A stretch of 64,000 nucleotides of DNA from Chlorella sp. KRBP (taxonomy: Eukaryota > Chlorophyta > Trebouxiophyceae > Chlorellales > Chlorellaceae), in assembly GCA_004335735.1 (NCBI GenBank), contig QAXK01001551.1, forward strand, positions 1 through 64,000, read 5' to 3'. The notes beneath the pieces were generated by a model. That model was not told the origin of the DNA. It saw nothing but the letters and a program-made list of their open reading frames with translations, and made no database searches. Within the stretch, counting starts at the first letter, position 1, and each line of letters begins with the position of its first letter. This document shows positions 33,001-44,896 of this stretch, in pieces. Position numbers and translations under genes: made by a program.

Positions 33001-36000
33001 CGGCATGCGCGGGCAGCACGGCGGGGCGGACTTCAACCCGCTGGCACCCGACGGGTGCTACACGCTGCTGCTCAGCAACCCTGCGGACCGCGCCATCGCC
33101 ACGCAGGTGTGGGCGGGCCCTGAGGGCGACCTTCATGTACACGTACTGATGCGGACACTGTTGCTACTCGTAACGCTGTGCAGCCCCAGTTGAGCGCAGC
33201 CCTGGTGCATGTAGACTAACAGTTGTGTGTGGTCACCTTGCACGCGGCTTGCTGCTGCAGCTGTGCCAGCTGGAGGTGAACAGCGCCAAGGGTGACCTAA
33301 TGCGCAACATCAAGCTTGAGGGGCGCAACATCAGCAACGTCAAGGGCATGCACTGGCCCGACCAGTGAGTGGCACCTCTCCCTGTCTCTCTCTCTCTCCA
33401 CTTGCTGCAGCCGCAGAGGCACTACTCGCCGACGAATGCAAGAGGCACCATTGCCTGAGCACGCCTGCCTCCTTGTCCTCCCGCGTGCCCGCCCGCAGGC
33501 TGCCCGTGTCGGGCATGCTCACCTTCGACTTTGTTACCAAGCGCGCCCAGAAGACCATGGCCGTCATGGACCACAAGAAGTTCCAGGTGAGGTCCACGTT
33601 GCAGCCAGCCTGCCTTGAGGCCTAGGGTGCCATCTGGGCTGAACGCAACACCACGTATGGGGTCTGGAAGCAGGGGCCTTTGAAAAGGCGCTGTACGACT
33701 GGTGCTTTGGCGCTGCGGTTGGGGGCCTCGCTATGCAAGCTACACGCACGCACACCACATGACTGCCCCGTCTCATGCGCGTCTACTGTCCGCAGGCGCT
33801 GGTGGGCCAGCTGGACAGCCACGCCATGTCGGACAAGGACAAGAGCTCACTGGTGGACGTCATGGCACCCTTCACATACCTCTACTGCCACCAGGTGCGG
33901 ACGGGGTGCACCGTATGTTCCTTGCCAGGCAGCGTGTGAGGGTGTGTAGGAGGCGCCTGCTGTGAATCTCACCTCTCTCTGGGTACCCTAGGCCATCACC
34001 GCGCATCACACCCTGCCCCCGCCTGCTGCCTGCCCCCTTGCTCCACCCGCAGATCGCGCAAGTGATCAAGTGCTTTGGCATGGGTGACGAGCTGGTGCGC
34101 AGCGCCGCGCTGCTCTTCACGCGCGCCGCCGACCTGGAGGAGAACGTGGAGGCCATGACGTCCGTGATGCAGGAGCGCGACATCCACGCGCTGCAGCAGC
34201 AGCTGGGCTGGTACTCGTACTGCCGCTTCTCCAACCCCACCGGGCACTATGAACTCAACCTCACCACGCACGTGCACCAGGCACTGGCCAACAGGCTCAA
34301 GGTGAGGGGCACCACTGGGGTTAGGGACAGGGTGAGCGGAGGATGTTTTGCCCAGCAGCAAGCGCAGTGAAGCAATGATGCTGGTGCTGTGTGGTACAAT
34401 GTGTGTGCAGGACGTTGCGTTCAGCGAGCCGAGCGACAGCAACAACTGGCACAACATCATCCACGACCTGTACTCACAGACCAACAAGGTGCGGCATGCC
34501 TTGGCTTGGGGCGCCCCCCCGCAGATCCTCCACCTGCACAACGGCACGTTGTGAACGCTGCAGGACCCAATTACACCCTCGTTTACCCACGTGCTGCCTT
34601 GCTTCCACCCGCAGACCCCAAGCAACTACGGGCCCCCCGAGGCGTGGAAGGGCGTGGTGCCCGCGCGTGGCACGCTCTCGTTTGACTTTGTGTCCACGGT
34701 GCTGCCGCCCGACGACGCAAAGCCCATTGGTGCGTCATCATCCCCACTGCTGCACTGTCTTTCTGTGCTGGCTGCACGCCAAGGCTGGTCACGTGCATCC
34801 ATGCGGTCAGAGACCCAGCAGCAGAGCTGACCTTGCCATGCTGCTGCTGCTGCTGTTGCTGTGCCCACAGAGGACGAGCAGCTGGTGGACTTTCTTCACC
34901 ACGGCATTGGCATCATGTTCAACGAGGCGGGTGTGCCACTGCCCGAGGCTGATTTTGCTGAGGCTGACGTGCAGGTGCGGGGTCGTGGTCAACGTTAGGG
35001 TTAGAGGCAGGCAATGCTGCACCTGTGGGCCTGAGACCTGGGGCAGGGCCCACGCTGTGGCAGATGCGCACACTGGTTCAGCTGCTGACACCGACCTGGG
35101 CTGGTGCCTGATAGCGTGTGGATCACACTCGCGTGCCCTTGGCCTAACGAACAACACATTGCAGGTGGCACTGCTGCGCCAGGAGGTGGGCCACCAGTTC
35201 TTCTTCACTTGCACCCAGATCATCCGCGTCATCTCGTGCTTTGCTGCTGGGCCACACAAGGTCGAGGTGGCAGTCATGCTGTACGCGCTCATGATTGACC
35301 GCAAGAACTTCTGGCAGGTCATGTACAGGTGAGGTGGCGCGGGCACACGTGTATGAGCTGATGCTTGCATCTGTTGGGCACACCGCACCCTGGCCGTAAT
35401 CTGGCCATCAATGGAGCACCAAGGATATGCGTCACCAACAGAACAGGCACCCAAACACTCAACCTCGCCGTGTGCTATGCGTATCATGTGCGTGCAGTTT
35501 GCGGCCGCTGGAGCAGGGCCTGCTCATGTGGCGCCTGGGCCCCCACCACGTGTTTGACCGCACGCACCCCTCAGGGCACTACATGCTCGACCTCTCCAAC
35601 CCAGCGCATGAACAGGTGCGTTCAGGGCCACAGGAACAGGTGCATGTATACGAGCCGCCACCATCAGAGCTGCTCCCTTCAGTGTTCCTTGCGCCAAACC
35701 TCTCCAAATATTGTGTGCCAAAAATGTGGTTGGGCTGTTGTCATCACGTGTGCAGACGGCACGCAAGCTTGTGGAGGTGGCGGCTCAGAACCCAGAGGTG
35801 CCCAACTTTTGGAACATCCGCCTCCAGGTGAGCCTGCAGCCCACGCTGCAACCACACGCATCATCTGCATCTGGCCAGAAACGGCTGCACCAGATATCCA
35901 GCTCACCACACGCCGTGCCCTGGGAGTGTGCGTGTGCGAACCTCAACCGCGCAGCTCTTGCCTTGACGCGGTGCTTGCCTACCTGCATGTCATCACAGGG

Positions 36001-37460
36001 GTGCAAGAAGAACATTGTCGAGAACCGCAACATGTGGGGCACCTTTACGGCAGAGACCTTCACGCCCTGGCTCGAGTTTGACTTCATCGGCGCCGACGTG
36101 GGCGAGACCATGCTCAACAAGACGAGGGTGAGGGTGTCACACGCCTCAGACACCTTATCACCACCGCATCTCCCTGCTTGCTCGGCCAGCTGGCACCAAG
36201 CTGTTGCTACTGGTTGCTTGCCCTGCTCTGTGTCCTGTGCCGCGTACAGGTTGAGTGGGAGGCACTGGCCAAGGGGGACAAGCTCGACCTGGTGACGCGC
36301 CAGTCCAAGCGCATGGAAATGATGCGCATCAAGGTGCGGGCTGCCTCTGACAGTGGGTCAGCCACGCAGCAACAAGCCAACCCACCACCACCACCCATCT
36401 TGCCCGTGCCCCTTGTTTCAATTGCTGCCTGCTCGCCTGTGACATGTTGTGCGCGTTTTGGCCTCGCCTACAGGACATGTACGGCCACTTTTGGGACGGC
36501 AGCGGGTGGGCATGCCCCCCCTGGCGGTCTGCCGGGCAGCTGTTCAAGCCCCTGCTCAACAAGTCCCCCTGGCTGGCGGCCTGGGACCGCCTCATGCGGC
36601 TGCTGGTGCGGTCCGACACGCGCAGCGGTGACATCACGGGGGACTCGTACCTGGAGGACCTCTTTGACGCATACAGCACGTGAGTGGGCGCGGTATTTAC
36701 GTCTTGGTTTGGACATCTCTCTACAGTGTGTGTGTCGCGCTAGTTAACAGGACGCGGCGCCAGGGATCTGCTGCTGGTGGGGCCACGGCGCACTGTCTGC
36801 CTTAGCAGGCGCCATCTCTACTGCATGCCATGGCCTCTCTTCTTAGCCTGTGTCCCACATGCTGCACTCTTACACGCAGGGAGGACGGAGAGCTGACATC
36901 CGAGGGCTTTGAGGCCCTGTGCAAGGAGGCGGGCTACAACAAGAGCGAGATGCACTTCCACTACCGCCCCCTGTTTGAGTCAGCCGCCCGGCCCAGCGCC
37001 ACCAGCGCACCCGAGGGGCAGCAGCAGCCCTCCGAGGGAGGTGCCACCTCAGGAGGAGGAGCGGACTCGCTCCGCAGCTCTGCCGTGGGCCTGGCGGGCG
37101 CCCTCACGCCCACTGGCCAGGGGGCCTCCTCGAGTGGGTTGCCACCGGGCAAGGAGGGGGCCCCGCCGGCGACCGAGGTCCTGGTGTTGGACTTTTCGGC
37201 GTTTGTGGACCTCTTCATGCGGGACCCCTTGCCCGAGCTGCGGTTCAAGGAGGTGCCCATCCAGAACCTCATGGTGCGTGCAGGCAGCTGACTGGAGCCA
37301 TTAGAATTCTAATTGGAACGACGGGCGACAGACGGGCGCTGCGCGTGCTGCGCCGGTGATGCGTGTCGCGCAGGCCGTCGCCAACGCGGCCAAGGCGCTC
37401 AAGGGCCTCCGCAAGGGGCTGGGCATGGCTGCCGCCGCCGCTGCTGCTGGCAAGAAGTGA
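27009..37460 (+). CDS. Large leucine-rich-repeat protein with repeated FDFV module, unknown function
   Basis: Thirty-three exons give roughly 1,860 residues. The main ones are 27009-~27370, 27505-28342, 28504-28608, 28762-29184, 29324-29416, 29544-29647, 29858-29947, 30114-30212, 30376-30570, 30707-30814, 30995-31230, 31366-31473, 31588-31632, 31757-31825, 32003-32186, 32347-32442, 32581-32674, 32853-33105, 33261-33365, 33500-33586, 33797-33895, 34054-34302, 34411-34488, 34616-34730, 34871-34974, 35165-35329, 35497-35613, 35757-35827, 35998-36127, 36250-36333, 36474-36680, 36881-37273 and 37373-37460. A disordered N-terminus is followed by KWRQKHEQRML. About eight ribonuclease-inhibitor-type LRRs then run from exon 9 to exon 18 (TSLDLSDNALDA, ILDLSSNLLGVNGA, ELDLSWNQIKPEG and others). 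Next is a duplicated module (GMLTFDFV/GTLSFDFV ... GHYELNL/GHYMLDL), and then an EF-hand-like stretch (DAYST..EDGELTSEGFEAL). The tail is basic (ALKGLRKGLG). An axonemal or signalling role is possible but not shown. Confidence 0.8.
33500..36127 (+). other. Internally repeated protein module in the LRR gene
   Basis: Exons 20-22 and exons 24-27 encode two diverged copies of the same region. Copy 1 runs from GMLTFDFV through CHQIAQVIKCF to NPTGHYELNL. Copy 2 runs from GTLSFDFV through CTQIIRVISCF to HPSGHYMLDL. Each is followed by a W-N-I word (NNWHNI, NFWNI). A third partial copy begins at PWLEFDFIGADV in exon 29. I do not recognise this module as a named domain. Confidence 0.65.
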
Positions 37461-37516
37461 ATCTGTGCATGCTTGACCCACCTGTGGGTGGCTGGGCATC
37501 CGCAACGGTGCAAGTA

Positions 37517-40500
37517 ATGCTGCTTGGCGCTGCTCTCGCGCTGTCTGACGTGTTGCGCACTGCCGCTGCGAGGTGCCGCTGCAACCAGCTGCACGCTTGC
37601 GTCGAGGCGGCGAGCGTGGGCTTGGGCCGCCACCTCTCGGGCGCGACTCACTCAGCCAGTGGAGCGCAGCAGCAGCAGGGCCTGAGCAGCGGCGCGGCAC
37701 CTTGCTACCAGCAGCAGCTGCAGGAGCAGCACCTCGCTCGCGGACTTGGAAAACAGCAAGGGTTGTCCTCGATGGCGAGCAAGATAGCGCGTTGCTGGAC
37801 GGCTCCGGAGGGCGCGGAGAACGGGCACTCTGCTGGTCCCAGCGGGCAGCTCGTCATCTACAACTCGCTGGTGGACGACAAGGTGCCCTTCGTGCCTGCT
37901 CAAGGGGCGCACAGCAAGCAGATCTCCTGGTACACCTGCGGCCCCACGGTGTATGACGCGGCGCATATGGGCCACGCACGCAACTACGTGACGTTCGACA
38001 TCGTCCGCCGCGTGCTGGAGGACTACCTGGGCTTCAATTGCCTCTTTGTGATGAACGTGACGGATGTGGACGACAAAATCATCCTGCGCGCCAGGCGCAA
38101 CCACCTGCTGCAGCGCTACGTCGACGAGAACAAGGAGCCCAGCAAGGTGCGGCAGTTTGGCCGGACGAAAAGGGGACAGGCGGGGACGGCGGAGGCTGCG
38201 GGCAGGGACAAGCTTTCAGGGACAAGAGCGTGCTTGCGCGTGTGCTGCTGCAGGTGCACGCATTCGCGCTCCAGGCAGTGCAGGCAGCGCTGGCTAAGCA
38301 GAGCAAAAAGGTTCTGGAGGCTGAGGCGCAGGTGCAGGCGTCGTGCGACGAGGTGCGCCTGATCGCTGGGCCGGTGCAACAAGCAGCAGCAGCAGCTGGG
38401 CCTCAGGTAGCAGCTTCACTGGCTGAACAGCAGCTTCACGCAGGGCGCAACGTGATGCGTGGCAGGCCTGGGTGTGGCGCACTCTCCGACTCGGGTGCAG
38501 GTCCACCTGCATCGTCCTCAGTCCCTGGGAGGTGTGCCGGCTTGCTTGTGCGTGCGTGCAGTCCCAGACTCAGGAGGAGAAGCAGCGCAGCCGCAAGGGC
38601 GAGCTGCAGACGGCGCTCAAGAACGAGCAGCACAAGGCGACGCGCATCCAAGAGGCGCTCACGGCACTCACCAGCAAGCCAGCCAGCACAGGTCAGCGGG
38701 AGGTGGTAAACGTGGGGGGGCGCACATCACGTTGCTGGCAGGCCAGGGGCATGCTGCAGGTGCAGGATGACTGGCAGGTGCACCTGCCTTGAGGATGAGG
38801 TGGGCGCCTGATATGGCGCTTGGGCCAGCACCTCCCTGCACCCCAGTCAGAGGCACCCAACAACCACAGCGATGGTGATTGGTGGTGGTGGTGTGTGTGT
38901 GTGCACGCGTGCAGTTGCGGAGGTGGTGGCTGTGGCGGGTGACTACGTGGCCGAGGTGCTGGACCAGGAGCAGGGGTCCCAGGTGACGGACGCCAGCATC
39001 TTCAGGGCACACGCCGCCAAGTATGAGGTGCGCTCAGTGGGAGAGAGCAAGAGGGAGGGAGGGAGGGAGAGAGGGTGGAGGGTGGAGGGTGGAGGGTGGA
39101 GGTGGGTACGCGAGCAGTCCACCGGCCGCTCAGCAGCAGGCCAGCAGTGTGGAGTGCACAGGTGGGGAGGCGAGGCGTTGAGCAGCATGCAGGCCCGCAG
39201 TGCAGATTGCAAGGAGCGGGGTGTTTAGCATGTGTGAGGGTGCTGTCGGCGTTGCAGTGGCTATGCGCCGGCAGTGATGTACGCACGAGAGGTTGATGTG
39301 CTTGTCGTGTGTCGCTCTACCCGTGGTGTGTGTGTGTGTGTGTGCAGCACGAGTTCATGGAGGACATGGCGGCACTGGGCTGCAGGGCGCCCACCGTGCT
39401 CACACGCGTGAGCGAGTACATACCAGAGGTGCGGCCTGGACAATGCCTCTGGTTGGGAGACCTCTGACAGTCACTAAGTGGGGTGCAGCTGGCAGCAACC
39501 CTCCAGGCGCAGGCAGGGCGGCCTAACAGCCTGCAGCCCTGCAGGCAGGACGTGTCACTTGCGGGATGGGCAGCAGGAGGTCTGAGGGGCTGGCGGTCAG
39601 CTGGCCGGGCAGGCAGAGTGGGAGCAGACTAATGACGTGGGGAGGGGAGGGGATGGAGCAGGCTGGTGACTGACCCTGTCGGTCGTGCGCTGTGGCGTGC
39701 TGAACCTTGTGTTGGTGCGTGTGCAGGTGGTCGCGTACGTCCAGAAGATCATTGACAACGGCATGGCGTACGAGGCCAACGGATCAGTGTACTTCGACAC
39801 CCAGGCCTTCAGGTGCGCCTTGCACCAGCACATGCAACGGAGGCGGCGGCGGAGCAGCATGCAGGCTCGCCAGCGCGGAACAGGTGCAACCGGCCTGGCA
39901 TCAACCGCAGCGCTTGAGTGGTGACAGCGGAGGGGCAGATTGCACCGCCTGGCTGTGGCTGGGTCGACGAATGGGAGAACTTGCTGGCTGATTGTTGTGG
40001 TGGTGGTTGATTGTGTTGGTTGGTGGTGGTTGCAGGTCGAGCGGTCACACGTACGGCAAGCTCAAGCCATGGGCCGTGGGGTCAGCACTGCTAGCGGCAG
40101 AGGTGCGTTGAGCATGCCCTGTGGGGGAGCAAGTGCAGCCGTGGGGCACACCAGCAGCAGCAGCGCCACCACGCTGCAGGCCTGCAGACTCCTTCCCTTT
40201 CTTACTCCTGCGTGATGTGTGGACTGCTGCAGGGCGAGTCCAACTTTGAGACGAGTGAGAAGCGCTGCCCGCTGGACTTTGCTCTGTGGAAGGCCAGCAA
40301 GCCGGGTGAACCCGTGTGGGAGTCACCCTGGGGAGGGGGCAGGCCAGGTGAGGAGGGAGCGCTGGTGATGGAGGGAGGGAGCGGCTGGGGGCAGCTGTGA
40401 CGCACTGCTGCTGCTGGGTCGGGGCCCGGGCTGGGTTGTTAAGTGCGCGTTTCACTTGGCGTGGCTGCAGGGTGGCACATTGAGTGCAGCGCCATGGCTT

Positions 40501-43500
40501 CGGCCGTGCTGGGCCAGCGCATGGACCTTCACAGCGGGGGGGAGGACCTGAGGTTCCCTCACCACGACAATGAGCTGGCACAGGCAGAGGCGCACTACCA
40601 CCACGAGTGAGTGGACAGGGCGCGCCAGGGGGCAGCGTGGTGCGTACAGCTGGGGCTCAGAATGGCAGGCGGCAGTGAACGTGCGGGACAGGCGCCAGCA
40701 GATGGGGTGTTGGCAAGAGGAAAGGTTGATGCTGAGGGAGCTGCGGTGTGTGCGGCACTGCGGGCCCTGGGTGTGACGGGCTTCAGAGGGTGCTTGCGGT
40801 GCTGGTGTCGCTGCCTCACCCAGCAGTGTGCGTGCCGCTGCTTGTGCTCTCTCATCACTTCAGGGGCTGCTCCCAATGGGTCAACTACTTCCTTCACTCT
40901 GGCCACTTGGAGATCGAGGGGCTCAAGATGTCCAAGTCGCTCAAAAACTTCATCACCATCAAGTGAGCGCACGCTGCGTGGCCTGGGAGAGGAAGGGAGG
41001 GAGGAAGGGCAGGAGGGTTGACCGCCACCATGGCAGCACTGTGAGCGGTCAGGTCGGCGGTGTGTGCTGCAAAGGATTGTACTAAGTGGCTCCAGCAGTG
41101 AGCGCTGTGACGAAGCGCTGTGTCTCTCTTGCAAGCGCTGTGTCTCTCTCGCAGGGATGGGCTCAAGACCTTTTCTGCGCGCCAGTTGCGGCTACTGTTT
41201 GCGCTTCAGCCCTGGAACAAGCCCATGGTGTACGGGGAACAGGCCAAGTGAGTCATGGTGGTGCTGCATGGGTGGTGGTGGTGGTGCTGATTATGGTTGT
41301 GGGCTCCGCTTGATTGTCACAGCAAGGTGGCGAATCACAAAGAATGCACGCCATCCCCTGTGTACAACAAGACTGAACGCATTGTGCCTGGCTGTTGGTG
41401 CGTGTTGGTGCGCCTGCAGGGGTGAGATGCGGGCGCGCGAGGCGCAGATAAAGAACTTTTTCCAGAACGTGGAGGCGGCAGTGCGCGAGGGCGGCGGCGC
41501 CATCACTGAGCTGGCACGATGGGAGGTGCGCCACCACGGGACTGGCTTGATGATTGTGGACGTGCAGCAAGTGGTTCTCACGCCGCCCAAGCCCTCTGAC
41601 TGGTGTGTGCGCAATGAGTTGGCATGTACAACAGGTACAACTGGTGTGCCACGCTTGCGTGCGTTTGCGTGCGTGCAGGCGGCGGAGCTGGCGCTGAGCC
41701 AGGCGCTGCAGCAGGCCCAGTCGCAGGTGCACGCGGCGCTCCTCGACAACATCGACACGCCCACGGCCCTCAACCAGCTGGCTGAGCTCATCAAGGCCAC
41801 CAACGTGTACCTGGCGGACAAGCAGGTGAGGGAGGGGTGCCGTGGGGCTGGCTGACAGGCATGTGCGGGGAGAGAAGGCAGGGCGGGTGGCTTCGTGCTT
41901 GCGTCTGTTAGCGCAGCTTGGAGCACGACGGTGACACTGTGCCTGTCTTTCGGGAGAGTGGGTGGGAGTGCAGGCACGGAAACAGAGAAGGAGGTGGTTA
42001 GGCGTCTCCCCAAAGACATGCGGATGCTGTGTTTGTCTGGTGCGTGCTTCTGATGTGCCTCCTGGTGCTGGTGGTGTTGACTGCGCAGAAGGCTGGCAAG
42101 GCGCCCCAGGGCCTGCTGCTCAACAGCGCTGCGTCGTACGTCACGCGCATCCTGTCAGTGATGGGCTTGGTGGAGCACGCGGCAGACAGGTGAGGTGCAA
42201 GGGGGCACTGAGCGATGTCCCTGTGTGGGAGTCAGCCTGGAGGGAACGTGCCTGGAGGGCATGATGGCCCGGTGCTGGAACTGGCAGAACTGGTGCTCAG
42301 GTGTTGGGCAAGAGGGCAGCATCGCTCTCATCTTGCCGCTCCTTGATGCGCACTGTGTTGCGTGTGTGCAGGCCAGGGTGGAAGGACGCCTCCTCGTCAG
42401 CACAGGGCGACTCATCACAGATGGCACCCGTGCTGGACGCCTTCTCTGCCTTCCGCGACCAGGTGCGCACAGGTGCAGCGCTCGAGTGCGTGCGTAAGTG
42501 GCTATCTGATGTCGCGTGGGTGTATCAGATGTCCCGCAGCTCTTGAGCTGTTGGTCAAGTGCCTCCCTCCCTTTGGCTCACCTCACAGGTGCGGTCCCTG
42601 GTCAAGTCCAAGGCTGAGCCCAAGGACCTCATGTCCGCGTGCGACAGCCTGAGGGACAACACCATGGTGGACCTGGGCGTCAGGCTCGAGGACAGGCCCG
42701 ACGGTGAGGGACGGCACACTGTTGAGTTTTTTAAATGTGGGCCACCTGCGCGCCAGGCATGGCTGCTCCAGATACAGTATGAAACTCGGCACACTGAGGT
42801 GGTGTCAAGACAGAGAGCGTCATGCGTGTGCGTGCGCGTGCAGGCGTCAGTTTCATGCCAGTTGGGGCGCTGAGTGTGTCCGTGCGGTGTCGATGACTGC
42901 GCGTGCAGGCAAGGCGGTGTGGAAGCTGGACGACCCTCAAGCGCTCAGGGCGGAGCAGGCGGAGCGCGCGCGCCAGGCGGCAGAGGCGGCGCTCAAAAAG
43001 CTGGAAGCAGCACTCGACCGCAAGGTGAGCAACAAGCCCTCCTTTGAAGCGCCTGCCTGCTCTTGTTGATTTGTGGGGGCTATACACTCCTCAGCCCTTG
43101 TCACTCTTGTATGCATGGGAATGCATTGCCATGACCTGCACCTGGCCCTGTTTGCCTCTCTTCCTCACTCACTTGCGCGCATATTGTTGCTGCAAGGCGC
43201 AATTGTAGGGCATGGAGCTCGAGGCGGTTGGCACGCATCACTTTACCTCACCTCCCACACTCACTCCTCTTGCCTGCTTTCGGCGTGCAGGCCAAGGAGC
43301 TCGAGAAGCTCGAGGCGGTGGCAGCGCTCCCTCCCGTGGAGGTGGCACTGGGTGACAAGTACAGCAAGTGGGACGCGGCAACAGGGGAGCCCACGCACGA
43401 CAAGGACGGCGCCGCACTGGATGGAAAGGTGAGGCAGGCAAGGGCGAGGGAGGGAGCTTGTGAGGCTGTTACTGAGCAGGTGAAGGCTCACCTCTTGCCT

Positions 43501-43816
43501 GGTGTCTCTCTATCAGGCCTTCCCTCACCAGATGACCACCACGCACCCGGACCGTTCCTGCCACCGCTACTGTATGCGCACTGTCATATGCCTCACTCCG
43601 TGGCCTTGCTAACATGCGCTTGGTGTACCTGCCTGGTGCGACCTGCAGGCGCTGGACAAGGCCCGCAAGGAGGTTGACAAGGCGCGCAAGGTGCGTGAGC
43701 CCCTGGCCAAGAAGCTGCAGGAGGACCCCGACCTCATGACCAAGCTGCGCCAGGAGGTGGAGCAGCTCAGAGAGCAGGTGCAGGCGGAGCAGGCAAGGCA
43801 GCAGGCCAACGCATGA
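37517..43816 (+). CDS. Cysteine--tRNA ligase (cytosolic-type, possibly dual-targeted)
   Basis: Charges tRNA-Cys with cysteine. Nineteen exons: 37517-38146, 38254-38407, ~38562-38691, ~38912-39027, 39348-39428, 39727-39812, 40036-40101, 40234-40347, 40471-40607, 40862-40963, 41155-41247, 41420-41525, 41679-41825, 42089-42190, 42371-42462, 42588-42704, 42909-43025, 43291-43431 and 43648-43816. The HIGH motif is in YTCGPTVYDAAHMGHARNYV, followed by FVMNVTDVDDKII. The eukaryotic insertion spans exons 2-4. Other anchors are RVSEYIPE, NGSVYFDT, WHIECSAMA, the zinc/cysteine-site HHDNELAQAEA, and KMSKSLKNFI. The C-terminus is Lys/Glu coiled coil after GEPTHDKDG. Two in-frame starts exist: 37517 adds 85 residues poor in acidic residues (MLLGAALALSDVLRTAAARC...), like an organelle transit peptide; 37772 (MASKIARCWT) gives about 810 residues, a cytosolic form. 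The upstream start lies only 56 bases after the LRR gene stop. Confidence 0.93.
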
Positions 43817-44896
43817 CCCACGCTGCAGGGGGCGTCTAGAGGTGGAGCAGCAGCGCGGGCAGCAGGTGCAGACCATGCAGCAAGCGGGAGGTGATGGTGG
43901 TGGTGGTGGTGGTGATGGTGGTGGTGCGCCCGGGGAGGGTGGGGACGTGGCGGTGGCGTGGTGTGCTCGCTCCTCTCCACCTTGGCTTTTGACGGGCTGT
44001 GGTGGAAGTCGTGGTGCAGTGGGCAAGACTGTGGCCACGATGCTATGTGGAGCGGCAGGTGGTGCGGTACTGCTGCTTCTTGTTCCGTACAGCGCGTTTG
44101 AGGATGCTGCATCTCCTTGACCCAGCACTACACCGTGTGACAGTTTGATTATCCCCCGCACTGCCTGCAAGACCAAGCAAATGCACGGCGTTGCGCAGCA
44201 CGCTTTTCGGCAACACAGTGCTTCTATCCACAGATGTGCACGCTGCTTGTGGAGGGTGTAAAGCGTGACTGCTGCTGCTAACGACCTGACAAGGGCACGT
44301 GACGTTCGCGTGCCCGCATTCGGACCATTAGAGGAGTGGCACACGGCATGCTAGCCGGCCGCTTGCCGCACAGAGAGTAGCAGACGGCGCAGGTTTGGCA
44401 TTATTACTGCTGCCACGCCAGGGCGCCTGCCGTGTGCGGCTCTGTGTGTGGCAGGACCAGGCCTCACATGTTTTCATTTGCCTTGCGCGCGCTGTGGGGC
44501 AGCGAGGAGAGTGCACATGCAGTCCTGTGGTGCTAGCTAGTCGTGGTTCCCTTGTTGCACCTGGATTATGAGCTATAGCTTGTGCGCCGCGGCCGCTGCG
44601 TGCTGGCGTGGGTGCTGGCCTGGACACGCTGCAAGTGTCCAGTGGGCAACGTCCAGCGGCAGGTGGCAGGTGGCAGGTGCATGACGGGCCAACCTCTCGC
44701 GCCTGTGGTCTCAGGCCAGCCACCGCGTGGCTCTCTGCATGGTCGGCGCACGGCTCTGCAACGTTTTGTGGGCAAAAGCGCAAGCGCAAGCAGGGGCAAA
44801 AGCTTGGACTCTCAAAACAACGAAACCGCCCGCGCAACAGTCAACAGGAGTTACATTTCAATTGCGCGCGCCAGGAACCAGGGACGCGGTCCCGTC
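43817..44896. other. Convergent intergenic region, about 1.1 kb
   Basis: Lies between the ends of cysteinyl-tRNA synthetase (+) and the Ser-rich gene (-), so both 3' UTRs are expected here. It contains a GGT/GAT microsatellite (about 43890-43924) and GGCAGGT tandem units near 44650. A TGTAA string near 44257 could be a poly(A) signal but is far from either stop. I see no gene, tRNA or mobile element. Confidence 0.45.

Noticed and set aside
34990..35010. Gttagggttag string resembling telomere repeat
   Set aside because: Only about one and a half units inside an intron of the LRR gene, with no array.
43518..43575. Possible extra exon (AFPHQMTTTHPDRSCHRY) near the CysRS 3' end
   Set aside because: The family reads directly from THDKDGAALDGK to the Lys/Glu tail, so skipping it gives the expected C-terminus.
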